This document shows positions 41,094 through 51,269 of a stretch of DNA of 51,666 bases, one piece after another. This DNA is from Clostridia bacterium (GTDB lineage: Bacteria; Bacillota; Clostridia; Oscillospirales; RGIG5299). The stretch is from the NCBI GenBank assembly GCA_017504945.1, contig JAFVQJ010000031.1, forward strand, positions 1 to 51,666. The letters are read 5' to 3'. Each line of letters starts with the position of its first letter. Within the stretch, counting starts at the first letter, position 1. The notes below the pieces were generated by a model. It made no database searches. It worked only from the letters and a program-made list of their open reading frames with translations, and was not told the DNA's origin. Position numbers and translations under genes: made by a program.

Positions 41094-42344
41094 ATGACAA
41101 AATTATATATCGAGGGCGGCAGGCGACTTGAGGGAACGGTAATGGTGCAAGGCGCCAAAAACAGCATTTTACCCATTCTTGCCGCATCAATACTGCCCGA
41201 CGGAGAGTCGGTAATAGAAAACTGCCCCGCAATCAGCGACACCGACGTTGCAATAAGAATACTTAAGGGACTCGGCTGCTCGGTATCCCGCGAGAGCGGC
41301 GTAATAACGGTAAATTCCGAAAATATAAACGGTTATGAAATAGAAGATTCGCTTATGCGAAAAATGCGCTCGTCAATAATGTTTCTCGGAGCGATAGTTG
41401 CCAAAACAGGCAGAGCGCGCATAAGTATGCCGGGCGGCTGCGAGCTCGGACCGCGTCCGATAGACCTTCATCTCAAGGCACTTGAAAAGCTCGGCGCAAA
41501 AATCTACGACGACCGCGGCTATCTCGAGTGCAGCTGCGAAGGCGGACTTCGCGGCACCGAAATAAACTTAAGCTTCCCGAGCGTCGGCGCCACCGAAAAT
41601 ATAATGCTTGCGGCGGCAACGGCAAAGGGCACCACGGTAATAACCAACGCGGCGAGAGAACCCGAAATAGACGATCTCAAGCGTTTTTTAAACGAAATGG
41701 GCGCCAAAATAAGCTCAGACGGCGGTCAAATGGTAATAGAAGGGGTAAAAAGACTTTATCCCGCAGTGCATCGCGTAATACCCGACAGAATAGTCGCGTC
41801 TACATATCTTGCGGCAATAGCGGCAACGGGAGGAAGAGGAAAGCTCATCGGCGTAGAACCAATGCATTTCTCGTCGGTGATCTCAACGCTTTCCGATGCG
41901 GGCGCCGACGTGCGCTGGTCAAACGATACCGTTGAAATAAGAACAAACGGCAGACTTAAAGGAATAAGAAACCTTCGAACTATGCCGTATCCGGGCTTTC
42001 CCACCGACGCGCAAGCGCCTCTTATGGCATTGCTTACCTGCGCCAAGGGCGACAGCGTATTCGTCGAAACGATATTCGAAAATCGCTTCAAGCACGTAAA
42101 CGAGCTTATCCGAATGGGAGCGAAGATAACGGTGCAGGACAGAGTTGCGGTGGTAGAGGGTGTGCAAAGGCTCACGGGTGCAAGGGTAGAAAGCACCGAC
42201 CTTCGCGGCGGCGCGGCTTTGGTTGTCGCGGCACTTGCGGCAGAGGGAAGAACAGAAATAGACAACGTCTTTCACATCGACAGAGGCTACGAGGCAATAG
42301 AAGAAAAGCTGGCGTCGCTCGGCGCTGATATAAAAAGAATTTAA
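41094..42344 (+). CDS. murA: UDP-N-acetylglucosamine 1-carboxyvinyltransferase (MurA)
   Basis: Encodes 416 aa. It makes the first committed peptidoglycan step, transferring enolpyruvate from PEP to UDP-GlcNAc. K22 lies in GAKNSILPIL and the catalytic Cys is C116 in MPGGCELGPRPIDLHLKA (equivalent to E. coli Cys115), so the enzyme should be fosfomycin-sensitive. The GFPTDAQAPLMALL block near 300-313 is the other family signature. GGAGG precedes the ATG. Firmicutes often have two murA genes; whether this is the only one is unknown. Confidence 0.97.
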   Translation: MTKLYIEGGRRLEGTVMVQGAKNSILPILAASILPDGESVIENCPAISDTDVAIRILKGLGCSVSRESGVITVNSENINGYEIEDSLMRKMRSSIMFLGAIVAKTGRARISMPGGCELGPRPIDLHLKALEKLGAKIYDDRGYLECSCEGGLRGTEINLSFPSVGATENIMLAAATAKGTTVITNAAREPEIDDLKRFLNEMGAKISSDGGQMVIEGVKRLYPAVHRVIPDRIVASTYLAAIAATGGRGKLIGVEPMHFSSVISTLSDAGADVRWSNDTVEIRTNGRLKGIRNLRTMPYPGFPTDAQAPLMALLTCAKGDSVFVETIFENRFKHVNELIRMGAKITVQDRVAVVEGVQRLTGARVESTDLRGGAALVVAALAAEGRTEIDNVFHIDRGYEAIEEKLASLGADIKRI

Positions 42345-42358
42345 AACGGAGAAGATAA

Positions 42359-43156
42359 TTGAAAAAAACGGTTAAAAAGAGAAGATCCTACGTTCGCAGA
42401 AAAAGGGGAGGCACGGGAATTGCGATTCTCGGCGTCCTCCTTGCAGTTGCGCTCTTCGTAACCGTTTTTTTGCTTGCAAAGATACGTACGGTAGAGCTTG
42501 AGGGCGACTGCCGTTACACCCTTGAGGAGCTGGTCGCAGAGTGCGAGGGACTCGGGGTCGGAGAGGGAATACTCACCGTAAACGAAAAGGCGGTGAGAAA
42601 GGCGCTTATCGAGAAATTTCCCTATATCGAGGAGGTAAAGGTAAAGCGAAACTATGCAAGGCTTTCCGTTACCCTCGAAATAACCGAATCGAAGGAAGCG
42701 GTATCCTTCAAGACGGAAAGCGGCTTTATAATTCTCGATAAAAACGGCAAGGTGCTTGCAATTAAGGAATCAAAGCCCAATCTCCCCGAGCTTATCGGGG
42801 CGGGAATAACCGAATTTGAAGAGGGAAAAACAGCGGTATTCAAGGACGATACCGCTCACCGCATTTACAAGGCTCTGTGGGAGGAGATATTAAACGCGGA
42901 GCTTGCGGACAAAATAAACGAAATAAACATTTCGAAGCGCTATAATATCACCTTCGATTATATGGCGAAAATAATAATAAACCTCGGTAACGCCGACAAT
43001 ATTGCAAAGAAGATAACGGCGGCGCAAATCTGCATAAAGGACAATGAAAGCGACGAGGGAAAGGCGGAAATAAAGTTCCAGGACGACACCGCAAAGACCA
43101 CCATTTACCATCCTTTGACCGATGAAGAGTGGATAGATATAAAATTAAACGGTTAA
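42359..43156 (+). CDS. ftsQ: Cell division protein FtsQ/DivIB
   Basis: A 265-aa bitopic membrane protein. A basic N terminus (KKTVKKRRSYVRRKRGG) precedes one TM helix (GIAILGVLLAVALFVTVFLLA, about 20-40), then a POTRA domain beginning IRTVELEGDCRYTLEELV and a beta domain that binds FtsL and FtsB. It coordinates activation of septal wall synthesis. The start is TTG at 42359 with GGAGA 6 nt upstream. ftsA, which often follows, is missing. Confidence 0.9.
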   Translation: MKKTVKKRRSYVRRKRGGTGIAILGVLLAVALFVTVFLLAKIRTVELEGDCRYTLEELVAECEGLGVGEGILTVNEKAVRKALIEKFPYIEEVKVKRNYARLSVTLEITESKEAVSFKTESGFIILDKNGKVLAIKESKPNLPELIGAGITEFEEGKTAVFKDDTAHRIYKALWEEILNAELADKINEINISKRYNITFDYMAKIIINLGNADNIAKKITAAQICIKDNESDEGKAEIKFQDDTAKTTIYHPLTDEEWIDIKLNG

Positions 43157-43170
43157 TTTTAATAAAACAC

Positions 43171-43204
43171 TTGAAAAATTGCTTATAATGTTATAAAATA
43201 TAAT
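43171..43204 (+). promoter_or_regulatory. Possible ftsZ promoter
   Basis: A very AT-rich gap after ftsQ holds TTGAAA (43171) and several TATAAT-like boxes at 43184, 43192 and 43199. None has a perfect 16-18 bp spacing, but the density of -10-like boxes suggests a private promoter for the abundantly needed FtsZ. Confidence 0.4.
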
Positions 43205-43233
43205 AGAATAATAAGATGCAAGGAGTAAAGAAA

Positions 43234-44319
<1,086 letters not shown>

Positions 44320-44342
44320 GAATAAGAAGGTTAGACCTTAAA

Positions 44343-45620
44343 ATGCTGGACATAAAATTTTTACGCGAAAATCCCGAAACCGTTAAAGAAAACATCAGAA
44401 AAAAATTTCAGGACAATAAGCTTCCCCTCGTCGACGAGGTAATTGCGCTCGATATCGAGAACCGCAAGACTATTGCCGAGGCAGACGCACTCCGTGCGGA
44501 CCGCAACCGCATAAGCAAGCAGATAGGCGCGCTTATGGCAAAGGGTGAAAGGGAAGAGGCTGAAAAGACCAAAAAGCTCGTAACCGAGCAGTCGGAGCGT
44601 CTTGCCGCATTAGAGGCAAAGGAAGTCGAGCTTGAGGAAAAGATAAAGAATATAATGATGGTCATACCGAACATCATCGACCCCTCCGTCCCGATAGGTA
44701 AGGACGATTCCGAAAACGTAGAGGTCGAGCGCTTCGGCGAGCCTCTCGTTCCCGATTTCGAGATACCCTATCACACCGAAATAATGGAAAAGCTTTCGGG
44801 CATCGACCTCGACAGCGCCCGTAAGGTAGCGGGTAACGGCTTCTATTATCTCACGGGTCCCATCGCAGAGCTTCACTCCGCGATACTTTCCTACGCCCGT
44901 ACCTTTATGATCGACAGAGGCTTTACCTACTGCGTGCCTCCATTTATGATAAGAAGCGACGTCGTAACCGGCGTTATGAGCTTTGCCGAAATGGACTCTA
45001 TGATGTATAAGATCGAGGGCGAGGACCTTTATCTTATCGGCACCAGCGAGCACTCCATGATAGGCAGATTTATCGACACCATAATCCCCGAGGAAAAGCT
45101 CCCCTACACCTTAACGAGCTATTCACCCTGCTTCCGCAAGGAAAAGGGTGCTCACGGCATTGAGGAGCGCGGTGTTTACCGTATCCATCAGTTTGAAAAG
45201 CAGGAGATGATAGTCGTCTGCCGTCCCGAGGAATCACCTATGTGGTTTAATAAGCTATGGCAGAATACCGTCGACCTTTTCAGAAGCCTTGAAATACCCG
45301 TCCGCACCCTCGAGTGCTGCTCGGGAGACCTTGCAGACCTTAAGGTAAAATCTATCGACGTTGAGGCGTGGTCGCCCCGTCAGAAGAAATATTTCGAGGT
45401 AGGAAGCTGCTCCAATCTCGGCGATGCGCAGGCAAGACGTCTTAAGATAAGAGTTTCCGAGGGCAAAAACAAATATTTTGCACACACTCTTAACAATACC
45501 GTCGTAGCACCTCCCAGAATGCTTATCGCATTTTTGGAAAACCACTTGAATGAGGACGGAAGCGTAAATATCCCCGCCGCACTCGTTCCCTATATGAGAG
45601 GTCAGACAAAAATAGGTTAA
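44343..45620 (+). CDS. serS: Serine-tRNA ligase
   Basis: A 425-aa class II synthetase that charges tRNA-Ser (and tRNA-Sec). The N-terminal antiparallel coiled coil arm covers about 25-100 (KTIAEADALRADRNRISKQI). Catalytic motif 2 is SYSPCFRKEKGAHGIEERGVYRIHQFEKQEM near 260-290, and motif 3 is NNTVVAPPRMLIAFLENH near 385-402. It starts 23 bp after ftsZ and is followed by a terminator, so it probably ends the dcw transcript. No T-box is visible. Confidence 0.97.
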   Translation: MLDIKFLRENPETVKENIRKKFQDNKLPLVDEVIALDIENRKTIAEADALRADRNRISKQIGALMAKGEREEAEKTKKLVTEQSERLAALEAKEVELEEKIKNIMMVIPNIIDPSVPIGKDDSENVEVERFGEPLVPDFEIPYHTEIMEKLSGIDLDSARKVAGNGFYYLTGPIAELHSAILSYARTFMIDRGFTYCVPPFMIRSDVVTGVMSFAEMDSMMYKIEGEDLYLIGTSEHSMIGRFIDTIIPEEKLPYTLTSYSPCFRKEKGAHGIEERGVYRIHQFEKQEMIVVCRPEESPMWFNKLWQNTVDLFRSLEIPVRTLECCSGDLADLKVKSIDVEAWSPRQKKYFEVGSCSNLGDAQARRLKIRVSEGKNKYFAHTLNNTVVAPPRMLIAFLENHLNEDGSVNIPAALVPYMRGQTKIG

Positions 45621-45638
45621 ATAATAAAATCCCGCTTT

Positions 45639-45674
45639 GGCGTACCTGCGATAAAGCAGGTACGCCGATTTTAT
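45639..45674 (+). terminator. serS / dcw cluster terminator
   Basis: GGCGTACCTGC...GCAGGTACGCC, 11 bp perfect stem, followed by GATTTTAT. It marks the right edge of the core division operon; AT-rich accessory sequence begins after it. Confidence 0.85.
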
Positions 45675-45748
45675 ATCAAAAAGCAACTATAATTTGTTTT
45701 CTTAGTAATAGATGCAACTGTGAGTTGATATTCAATCAGAATAAGTTG

Positions 45749-45777
45749 TTTACATCCGTGGCTGCTTGTGATATAAT
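45749..45777 (+). promoter_or_regulatory. Promoter of the first XRE regulator
   Basis: TTTACA, 17 bp, TATAAT, 50 bp before the ATG at 45829. Confidence 0.75.
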
Positions 45778-45828
45778 TCAAATACAACCGAAGAGCTCGC
45801 GGTGAATTTTGGAAAGGAAACTATTACT

Positions 45829-46638
45829 ATGAAAGAAATAAGCATCTCCAATAATATAGCAGATCTTAGAAAGAAAAAAGGTATAACGCAGGAGCAATTA
45901 GCAATAGCTCTTAATATTTCACCACAAGCAGTTTCGAAATGGGAAACGAATACATCACAGCCGGATACGCAGATGCTTCCTCTTATAGCGAAATACTTTG
46001 AGGTAAGCATTGATTATCTGTTTTATGGTGATGAATATGCCTACAACGATATTTACGATAAAGTTTGGCACAAAGTAGCGGCGTTTGATCAACAAAGCAA
46101 GGAAGCCTATTACGAAGCATTAACTATTTTTGCATATGCTCACCGTGGAGTTAGCAGATGGCGTTCCCCGGACAGGCTTCCTGTAATGTTTGACGAGCCG
46201 ATACACTTTTCGAATAAAAATGGCTTATCTTTACTGTCGGGTAAAGGTTTCGGTGCTATTTTAACAAGAGAATTTTTTGAAAATATAAATCAACAAACCG
46301 TGGAATTTGCACAAAAATTATTGCCTGCTTTAACAGAGAAAAACAATATTCTCGTTTGTTTAGCGATTATATCTATGAGTGATATCAGCTTTGGTGAGTT
46401 ACAGGAGAAATTGGCTATTGACGAAAATGCCCTGCGCGCCGCTCTCGATACATTGATTACCGTAGGAATTGTGATAGAGAAAAAATCCAAGCACAAGTCT
46501 TTAGGATTTACCTATGAGATCCACAGTATGTATCATACTTGTCTGTGTATTATTTTTGCAACGCTTGAAATGCAACGTTATTCCTTAAAAGGTATTTCCT
46601 GTTGTATGGGTTACGGTGATTATCCAATTAAATTCTGA
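45829..46638 (+). CDS. XRE family regulator with C-terminal winged-helix-like region
   Basis: Encodes 269 aa. The N-terminal Cro/C1 HTH is clear: NIADLRKKKGITQEQLAIAL then ISPQAVSKWETNTSQPD (about 7-50). Residues 185-220 (ISFGELQEKLAIDENALRAAL, then a TVGIVIEKK wing-like stretch) look like a second winged helix. The middle part is of unknown function. The gene is more AT-rich than the dcw genes beside it, suggesting transfer. The ATG at 45829 follows GGAAAGGA. No obvious target operator is visible. Confidence 0.82.
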   Translation: MKEISISNNIADLRKKKGITQEQLAIALNISPQAVSKWETNTSQPDTQMLPLIAKYFEVSIDYLFYGDEYAYNDIYDKVWHKVAAFDQQSKEAYYEALTIFAYAHRGVSRWRSPDRLPVMFDEPIHFSNKNGLSLLSGKGFGAILTREFFENINQQTVEFAQKLLPALTEKNNILVCLAIISMSDISFGELQEKLAIDENALRAALDTLITVGIVIEKKSKHKSLGFTYEIHSMYHTCLCIIFATLEMQRYSLKGISCCMGYGDYPIKF

Positions 46639-46643
46639 TATTT

Positions 46644-46671
46644 GCCCCGCCTTGCGCGGGGCTTAGCTTTT
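46644..46671 (+). terminator. Terminator after the first XRE gene
   Basis: GCCCCGC CTTGC GCGGGGC then TTAGCTTTT, 5 bp beyond the stop codon. Confidence 0.78.
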
Positions 46672-46761
46672 GTGTCCACAAAAGCAGTGCTTCGTATGTA
46701 TTAACTAAAGGCTACAACAAAATTATTATCTGTTGACTAAACAAAAAAGTTAACACAAAAT

Positions 46762-46885
46762 GAGCCTTCCCCAGTGGGGGAAGGGGGACCGCGATAGCGG
46801 TGGATGAGGTGTTACAAAACGTCAAACAACTCCTCATCCGTCAGCCTTGCGGCTGCCACCTTCTCCCACAGGAGAAGGCTTTTTT
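46762..46885. mobile_element. Large imperfect inverted repeat (MITE-like)
   Basis: AGCCTTCCCC...GGATGAGG on the left pairs with CCTCATCC...GGAGAAGGCT on the right, arms of about 50 bp around a loop of roughly 20 bp. Internal stems ACCGCGATAGCGGT and CAGCCTTGCGGCTG add cruciform branches. I recall similar elements dispersed through gut Firmicutes genomes; it has no coding capacity. It sits between the two XRE genes. Confidence 0.75.
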
Positions 46886-47028
46886 GCCCGTACGTTTTCA
46901 TAGGAAGCAAATCGTGTGTATACACGGTTGCTATGCTTGTTAATCTATATCGTTTTTAATAAGCAATATATAGTTGAATAATTATATTAAATTCGCTTGC
47001 AAAGCGAGTCATTTCTAATACGCAGTTA
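46886..47028. other. AT-rich intergenic stretch with small palindromes
   Basis: No gene is seen. It contains CGTGTGTATACACG near 46912-46926 and a stem TTCGCTTGCAAAGCGAG near 46992-47008, the latter resembling single units of the 10234-10410 array but without GTGAAAT spacers. Confidence 0.4.
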
Positions 47029-47057
47029 TTGACCTGCACTGACGTAAGGAGTATAAT
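47029..47057 (+). promoter_or_regulatory. Promoter of the XRE-TPR regulator
   Basis: TTGACC, 17 bp, TATAAT, 44 bp before the ATG at 47102. Confidence 0.8.
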
Positions 47058-47101
47058 ATGGTTGTCAGCTAATAAAATATTTGTAATACGGAGATATCCT
47101 T

Positions 47102-48097
47102 ATGGAACTTAAATTGGGTACAATTATAAAAAAGCTTCGTACTGAGCGAGGGATAACGCAAGAAGAACTCGCGAACAAAATGGGAGTTTCCTATCAAGCG
47201 GTTTCCAAGTGGGAAACAAACACAACCACACCGGACATCGCCATCCTTCCGCAACTTGCATTGTTTTTCGGTGTCAGTATGGACGCATTGTTTTCTATGA
47301 ATCAAGATGACTATATAGAAAGAATCAGCAAAATGATTCGTGACGAGTATTCGATCACTCCCGAAAACTTTGTATGGGCTGAAAGGTATTTGAAGGGATT
47401 GCTTAGCGAAGAAAAACAAAATAATACTGCACGCACTCTACTTGTGGAATTGTATGAGCATCGAGAAAACAGAGATTCGCTCGCAGGTGGACGTCTTTGC
47501 GAAGAAGGATTGCTTATCGAGCCATCCAATGTTGCTTTAATTGGCAAACTAACACGTATCAGAGAAAAGCGAAACGAATCAGATCGTCTCATAAAATTTC
47601 TTGAAACTCTATATTCAAAGAACATCCAAAATATTGCTATAATCGATGCATTAATATCCGCTTACATTAAATATGGAAAGTATGATAATGCGACTAATTT
47701 GATGAGCTCATCGAAAAAAAGAGCTATTTTCGATGTTTATAAAGGAGATATAGAGCTTGCATTTGGAAACAAAGAAAGTGCCAAAAGCATTTGGGCTTCC
47801 ACTGCATTAGCCAATTATAATGACAGCCATCTTCTTTTTGAAATTGCAGAAAGATGCAACAAAATCAATGATACAGAAACTGCATTGAAATTATATCAGC
47901 AGTCCTATGAAGTTGCTCCTTCTCCTAAAGAAATGGATCCTCTGTATGCACAGGCGTTTTTATATACCAACATTGGTATGAAGGAAAAGGCGATTCAAAT
48001 GTGGGAGAATATTATAAAAGCTCTTGCCGATGACTATGGTATAAAAGACGGTGAGTGTGTAGATTGGGCAAAAAGAGAAATCGAAAATTTAAGGTAG
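47102..48097 (+). CDS. XRE family regulator with TPR-like C terminus
   Basis: Encodes 331 aa. The N-terminal HTH is IIKKLRTERGITQEELANKM then SYQAVSKWETNTTTPDI (about 7-48), closely similar to the HTH of the preceding regulator, so they may be related by duplication or share a source. Residues 95-320 form repeated helix pairs resembling TPRs (DNATNLMSSS, KESAKSIWAST, DTETALKLYQQSYEVAPS, KEKAIQMWENII). HTH-TPR proteins often sense peptides or partner proteins; I found no small peptide gene beside it. The codon use is AT-rich. The stop codon is TAG. Confidence 0.85.
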   Translation: MELKLGTIIKKLRTERGITQEELANKMGVSYQAVSKWETNTTTPDIAILPQLALFFGVSMDALFSMNQDDYIERISKMIRDEYSITPENFVWAERYLKGLLSEEKQNNTARTLLVELYEHRENRDSLAGGRLCEEGLLIEPSNVALIGKLTRIREKRNESDRLIKFLETLYSKNIQNIAIIDALISAYIKYGKYDNATNLMSSSKKRAIFDVYKGDIELAFGNKESAKSIWASTALANYNDSHLLFEIAERCNKINDTETALKLYQQSYEVAPSPKEMDPLYAQAFLYTNIGMKEKAIQMWENIIKALADDYGIKDGECVDWAKREIENLR

Positions 48098-48136
48098 TAT
48101 GGCTTTGTTGTCTTAAACTAAGTCACTGCTTGTCAA

Positions 48137-48176
48137 GAAAAAAGGACAGAGAATGTAAAACACTCTCTGTCCTTTT
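48137..48176 (+). terminator. Terminator after the XRE-TPR gene
   Basis: AAAAGGACAGAGA...TCTCTGTCCTTTT, a 13-bp stem with A and T flanks, 40 bp after the stop. Confidence 0.88.
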
Positions 48177-48232
48177 CCTGTCAGTTCGAGTATACTGCTC
48201 TATGGCAGTCACCCTTACGCGGGATTTTTTAT

Positions 48233-48943
48233 TTATACTTGCATCATATTCGGGTAGATGAAATCTATTTTCTCATCGGGATAATGCTCGTCAAGAAATA
48301 TTTCGAAGCTGTTTGACGGAATAGGCTCCGTGCGTCTTTCGTTTCGGCGAAGGACCGCCGATGCGGAAAGTATAACGTTTATTGCCGTAAATATAACCAA
48401 TATTACGGTAAGAACGTTTCCCGCGCTTTTTGGGATCGCCTCTATCGCCGTTGCGATAAACGGATAAACGAGCTTTACCCAAATAACCCCCAAAAAGCCC
48501 CACATAAAAGCGTATTTAAGGCTCGTTCTGCCGCCTATGCTCAAAAACTGTCCCTCGTAGTTCCACGAGACCGTTCCGAAAACAAGCTCCTGAAAGAGCG
48601 AGCAAAAATACTCAACGGCGGCGCCTATAACGGCACTGCCCGCAAAAATAACGGCGTTGCTCTTTTTATAGAGCCTGCAAAGCAATACTGCCATCAAAAC
48701 GGCGCCGATGCCGTAAACGGGAATAGAAAAGCCGAGCACGAGCCCGGTTCTCATCTCGAAATGTCCCTTTGTGATCATACACCAGACCGTTTCGATAAAG
48801 CTTCCGAGTACCGAGCCCACGGTAAAGAGCCAAAACAGCTTAAGCGGTCCCATACCGTATGCAAATGGGCGCAATGCGCGATTGTTTATCTTTTTTTCGT
48901 AAAACAGCCTTGTCTTTTCTTCAAGCATCCTTCGCCTGTTCAT
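48233..48943 (-). CDS. CmpB-like putative ABC-transporter type IV membrane protein
   Basis: A 236-aa protein with about five TM helices. The block FWLFTVGSVLGSFIETVWCMI and GFSIPVYGIGAVLMAVLL, followed by SLFQELVFGTVSWNY, fit the ABC_trans_CmpB family (PF06541), for which transport has been proposed but not shown. The cytoplasmic N and C termini are charged. There is no ATPase gene nearby. It is a single minus-strand gene; I could not assign a confident promoter. Confidence 0.75.
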   Translation of the reverse strand: MNRRRMLEEKTRLFYEKKINNRALRPFAYGMGPLKLFWLFTVGSVLGSFIETVWCMITKGHFEMRTGLVLGFSIPVYGIGAVLMAVLLCRLYKKSNAVIFAGSAVIGAAVEYFCSLFQELVFGTVSWNYEGQFLSIGGRTSLKYAFMWGFLGVIWVKLVYPFIATAIEAIPKSAGNVLTVILVIFTAINVILSASAVLRRNERRTEPIPSNSFEIFLDEHYPDEKIDFIYPNMMQV

Positions 48944-49073
48944 AAAAACTCACCACGCGGTATAATAATAGATCAAACGTAATAAATTATAATAATAACA
49001 TTTTAAAAATATTAGACCAAAGTATAAACAAACAAAGAAAATTTATGAATTTTCTATAAATTGTGCAAAATAG

Positions 49074-49466
<393 letters not shown>

Positions 49467-49479
49467 GGAGTGCATTTAA

Positions 49480-51111
49480 ATGTCAAAAATAATCATTTAC
49501 GGAGAAGACGCCAGATAGGCTCTTCAGGCAGGCGTAAACAAGCTTGCAGATACTGTTAAGGTTACCCTTGGCCCCAAGGGTAAAAACGTAGTGCTCGACA
49601 GAAAGTTCGGCGCACCGCTCATTACCAACGACGGCGTTACCATCGCAAAGGAGATCGAGCTTGACGACGCCTTTGAGAATATGGGCGCACAGATAGTCAA
49701 AGAGGTCGCAACCAAGACCAACGATATCGCAGGTGACGGCACCACCACCGCAACCCTTCTTGCACAGACTCTTATCAGAGAGGGTATGAAGAACGTTGCG
49801 GCAGGCGCAAATCCCATGATACTCAAAAAGGGTATGAAGAAGGCTACCGATACCGCTTGCGAGGCAATTTTGAGAAACGCACAGACTGTTAAGGGCTCCG
49901 ACGATATCGCAAGAGTTGCAACCGTTTCAGCAGCCGACGAGTTTGTAGGCAAGCTCATTTCCGAGGCTATGGAGAAGGTATCCTCAAACGGCGTTATCAC
50001 TCTTGAGGAGTCCAAGACCGCAGAGACTTACAGCGAGGTCGTTGAGGGTATGCAGTTCGACAGAGGCTACGTATCACCCTATATGGTAACCGATACCGAT
50101 AAGATGGAAGCCGTTATCGACGATGCCTTCATTCTTATCACCGATAAGAAGATATCTAACCTTCAGGAAATTCTCCCCATTCTCGAGCAGATGGTACAGC
50201 TCAACAAAAAGCTCGTCATCATCGCAGAGGACATTGAAAACGAAGCTATCGCGACCCTTATCGTCAACAAGCTCCGCGGCGTATTTACCTGCGTAGCGGT
50301 AAAGGCTCCCGGCTTCGGCGACAGACGTAAGGAAATGCTTCGCGATATCGCGGCTCTCACCGGCGGTGAGGTCATCTCCACCGATCTCGGCCTTGAGCTT
50401 AAGGACACCACCATCAGCCAGCTCGGACGTGCAAAGCAGGTAAGAGTTCAGAAGGAAAACACCATCATTGTTGACGGTGCAGGCTCCAAAGAGGATATCG
50501 AGGCAAGAAAGGTACAGATAAGAAACGCCATCGCCGTTTCCAACAGCGATTTCGATAAAGAAAAGCTCCACGAGCGTCTTGCAAAGCTTTCGGGCGGCGT
50601 AGCGGTCATCAGAGTCGGTGCTGCCACCGAGGTAGAGATGAAGGAAAAGAAGCTTCGCATCGAGGACGCTTTGGCAGCTACCAGAGCAGCAGTTGAAGAG
50701 GGCATCGTTCCCGGCGGCGGAAGCGCCTTCGTTTCCGTTATGGCAGACGTTGAAAAGCTCATCAAAACTCTTGACGGCGACGAAAAGACCGGCGCAAAGA
50801 TAGTTTTGAAATCTCTTGAGGAGCCCCTTCGTCAGATCGCCGCAAACGCAGGCTGCGACGGCTCGGTTATCCTCAACAAGATAAAGAACTCGAAGGATAC
50901 CGCATACGGCTACGATGCATACAACGAGAAATACTGCAATATGTTCGAGGCAGGCATCGTCGATCCCGCAAAGGTAACGAGAACCGCATTGAAGAATGCC
51001 GCATCCATCGCATCTATGGTCATCACCACCGAATCGCTGGTTGCCGATAAAAAGGAGCCTCAGGCTCCCGCCGCACCCGCAATGAACCCCGATATGGGCG
51101 GCATGTATTAA
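49480..51111 (+). CDS. groEL: Chaperonin GroEL, interrupted by an in-frame TAG at codon 13
   Basis: Reading from ATG 49480 (AAGGAG upstream) gives [11 protein letters not shown], then TAG at 49516-49518, then [19 protein letters not shown] in the same frame to the GGMY tail at 51111. Total 543 codons matches normal GroEL. The rest is intact: [23 protein letters not shown], and the MGGMY end. The TAG follows AGA and is at a variable family position, so a single change from CAG, AAG or similar would explain it. Internal restart at GTG 49591 would lose the ATP-binding TLGPKG motif. Sequencing error is the leading alternative. Confidence 0.9.
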
Positions 51112-51134
51112 GATAAATTCAAAAGAGCGTCGCG

Positions 51135-51178
51135 TAATGGGACGTACTCTTAAGGACAGTTTTGAGAGTACATTACCT
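51135..51178 (+). repeat. Stem-loop downstream of groEL
   Basis: GTAAT...ATTAC encloses GTACTCT...AGAGTAC with a loop of about 14 nt. It lacks a T tract and lies between groEL and the real terminator, so it may be an mRNA 3' stabiliser or a recombination scar. Confidence 0.5.
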
Positions 51179-51193
51179 ACCGACAGAAAACAG

Positions 51194-51224
51194 AAACCGC
51201 AGATTGATTTTCTGCGGTTTTTGT
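51194..51224 (+). terminator. groESL terminator (fused to the next promoter)
   Basis: AAACCGCAGA, loop TTGATTT, TCTGCGGTTT, then TTGTG. The TTGATT loop also serves as the -35 of the promoter at 51204-51232. Confidence 0.82.
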
Positions 51225-51232
51225 GTTATAAT
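51204..51232 (+). promoter_or_regulatory. Promoter of the methyltransferase gene
   Basis: TTGATT, 17 bp, TATAAT. The -35 is exactly the loop of the groESL terminator. Confidence 0.8.
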
Positions 51233-51269
51233 AAAAACATTAATCTTGAATAGTACAAGGAAGATGCTT

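Noticed and set aside
45829..48097. Phage immunity region or toxin-antitoxin module
   Set aside because: Two XRE regulators are present, but there is no integrase, antirepressor, toxin-like small gene or divergent lytic promoter.
48098..48136. Signal peptide gene for the XRE-TPR regulator (quorum-type pair)
   Set aside because: Only a five-codon frame is present before the terminator, with no secretion signal or ribosome site.
49516..49518. Reassignment of TAG to an amino acid in this organism
   Set aside because: TAG ends at least three other genes here exactly at family-length C termini (25907, 36276, 48095), with the next gene or a terminator following.
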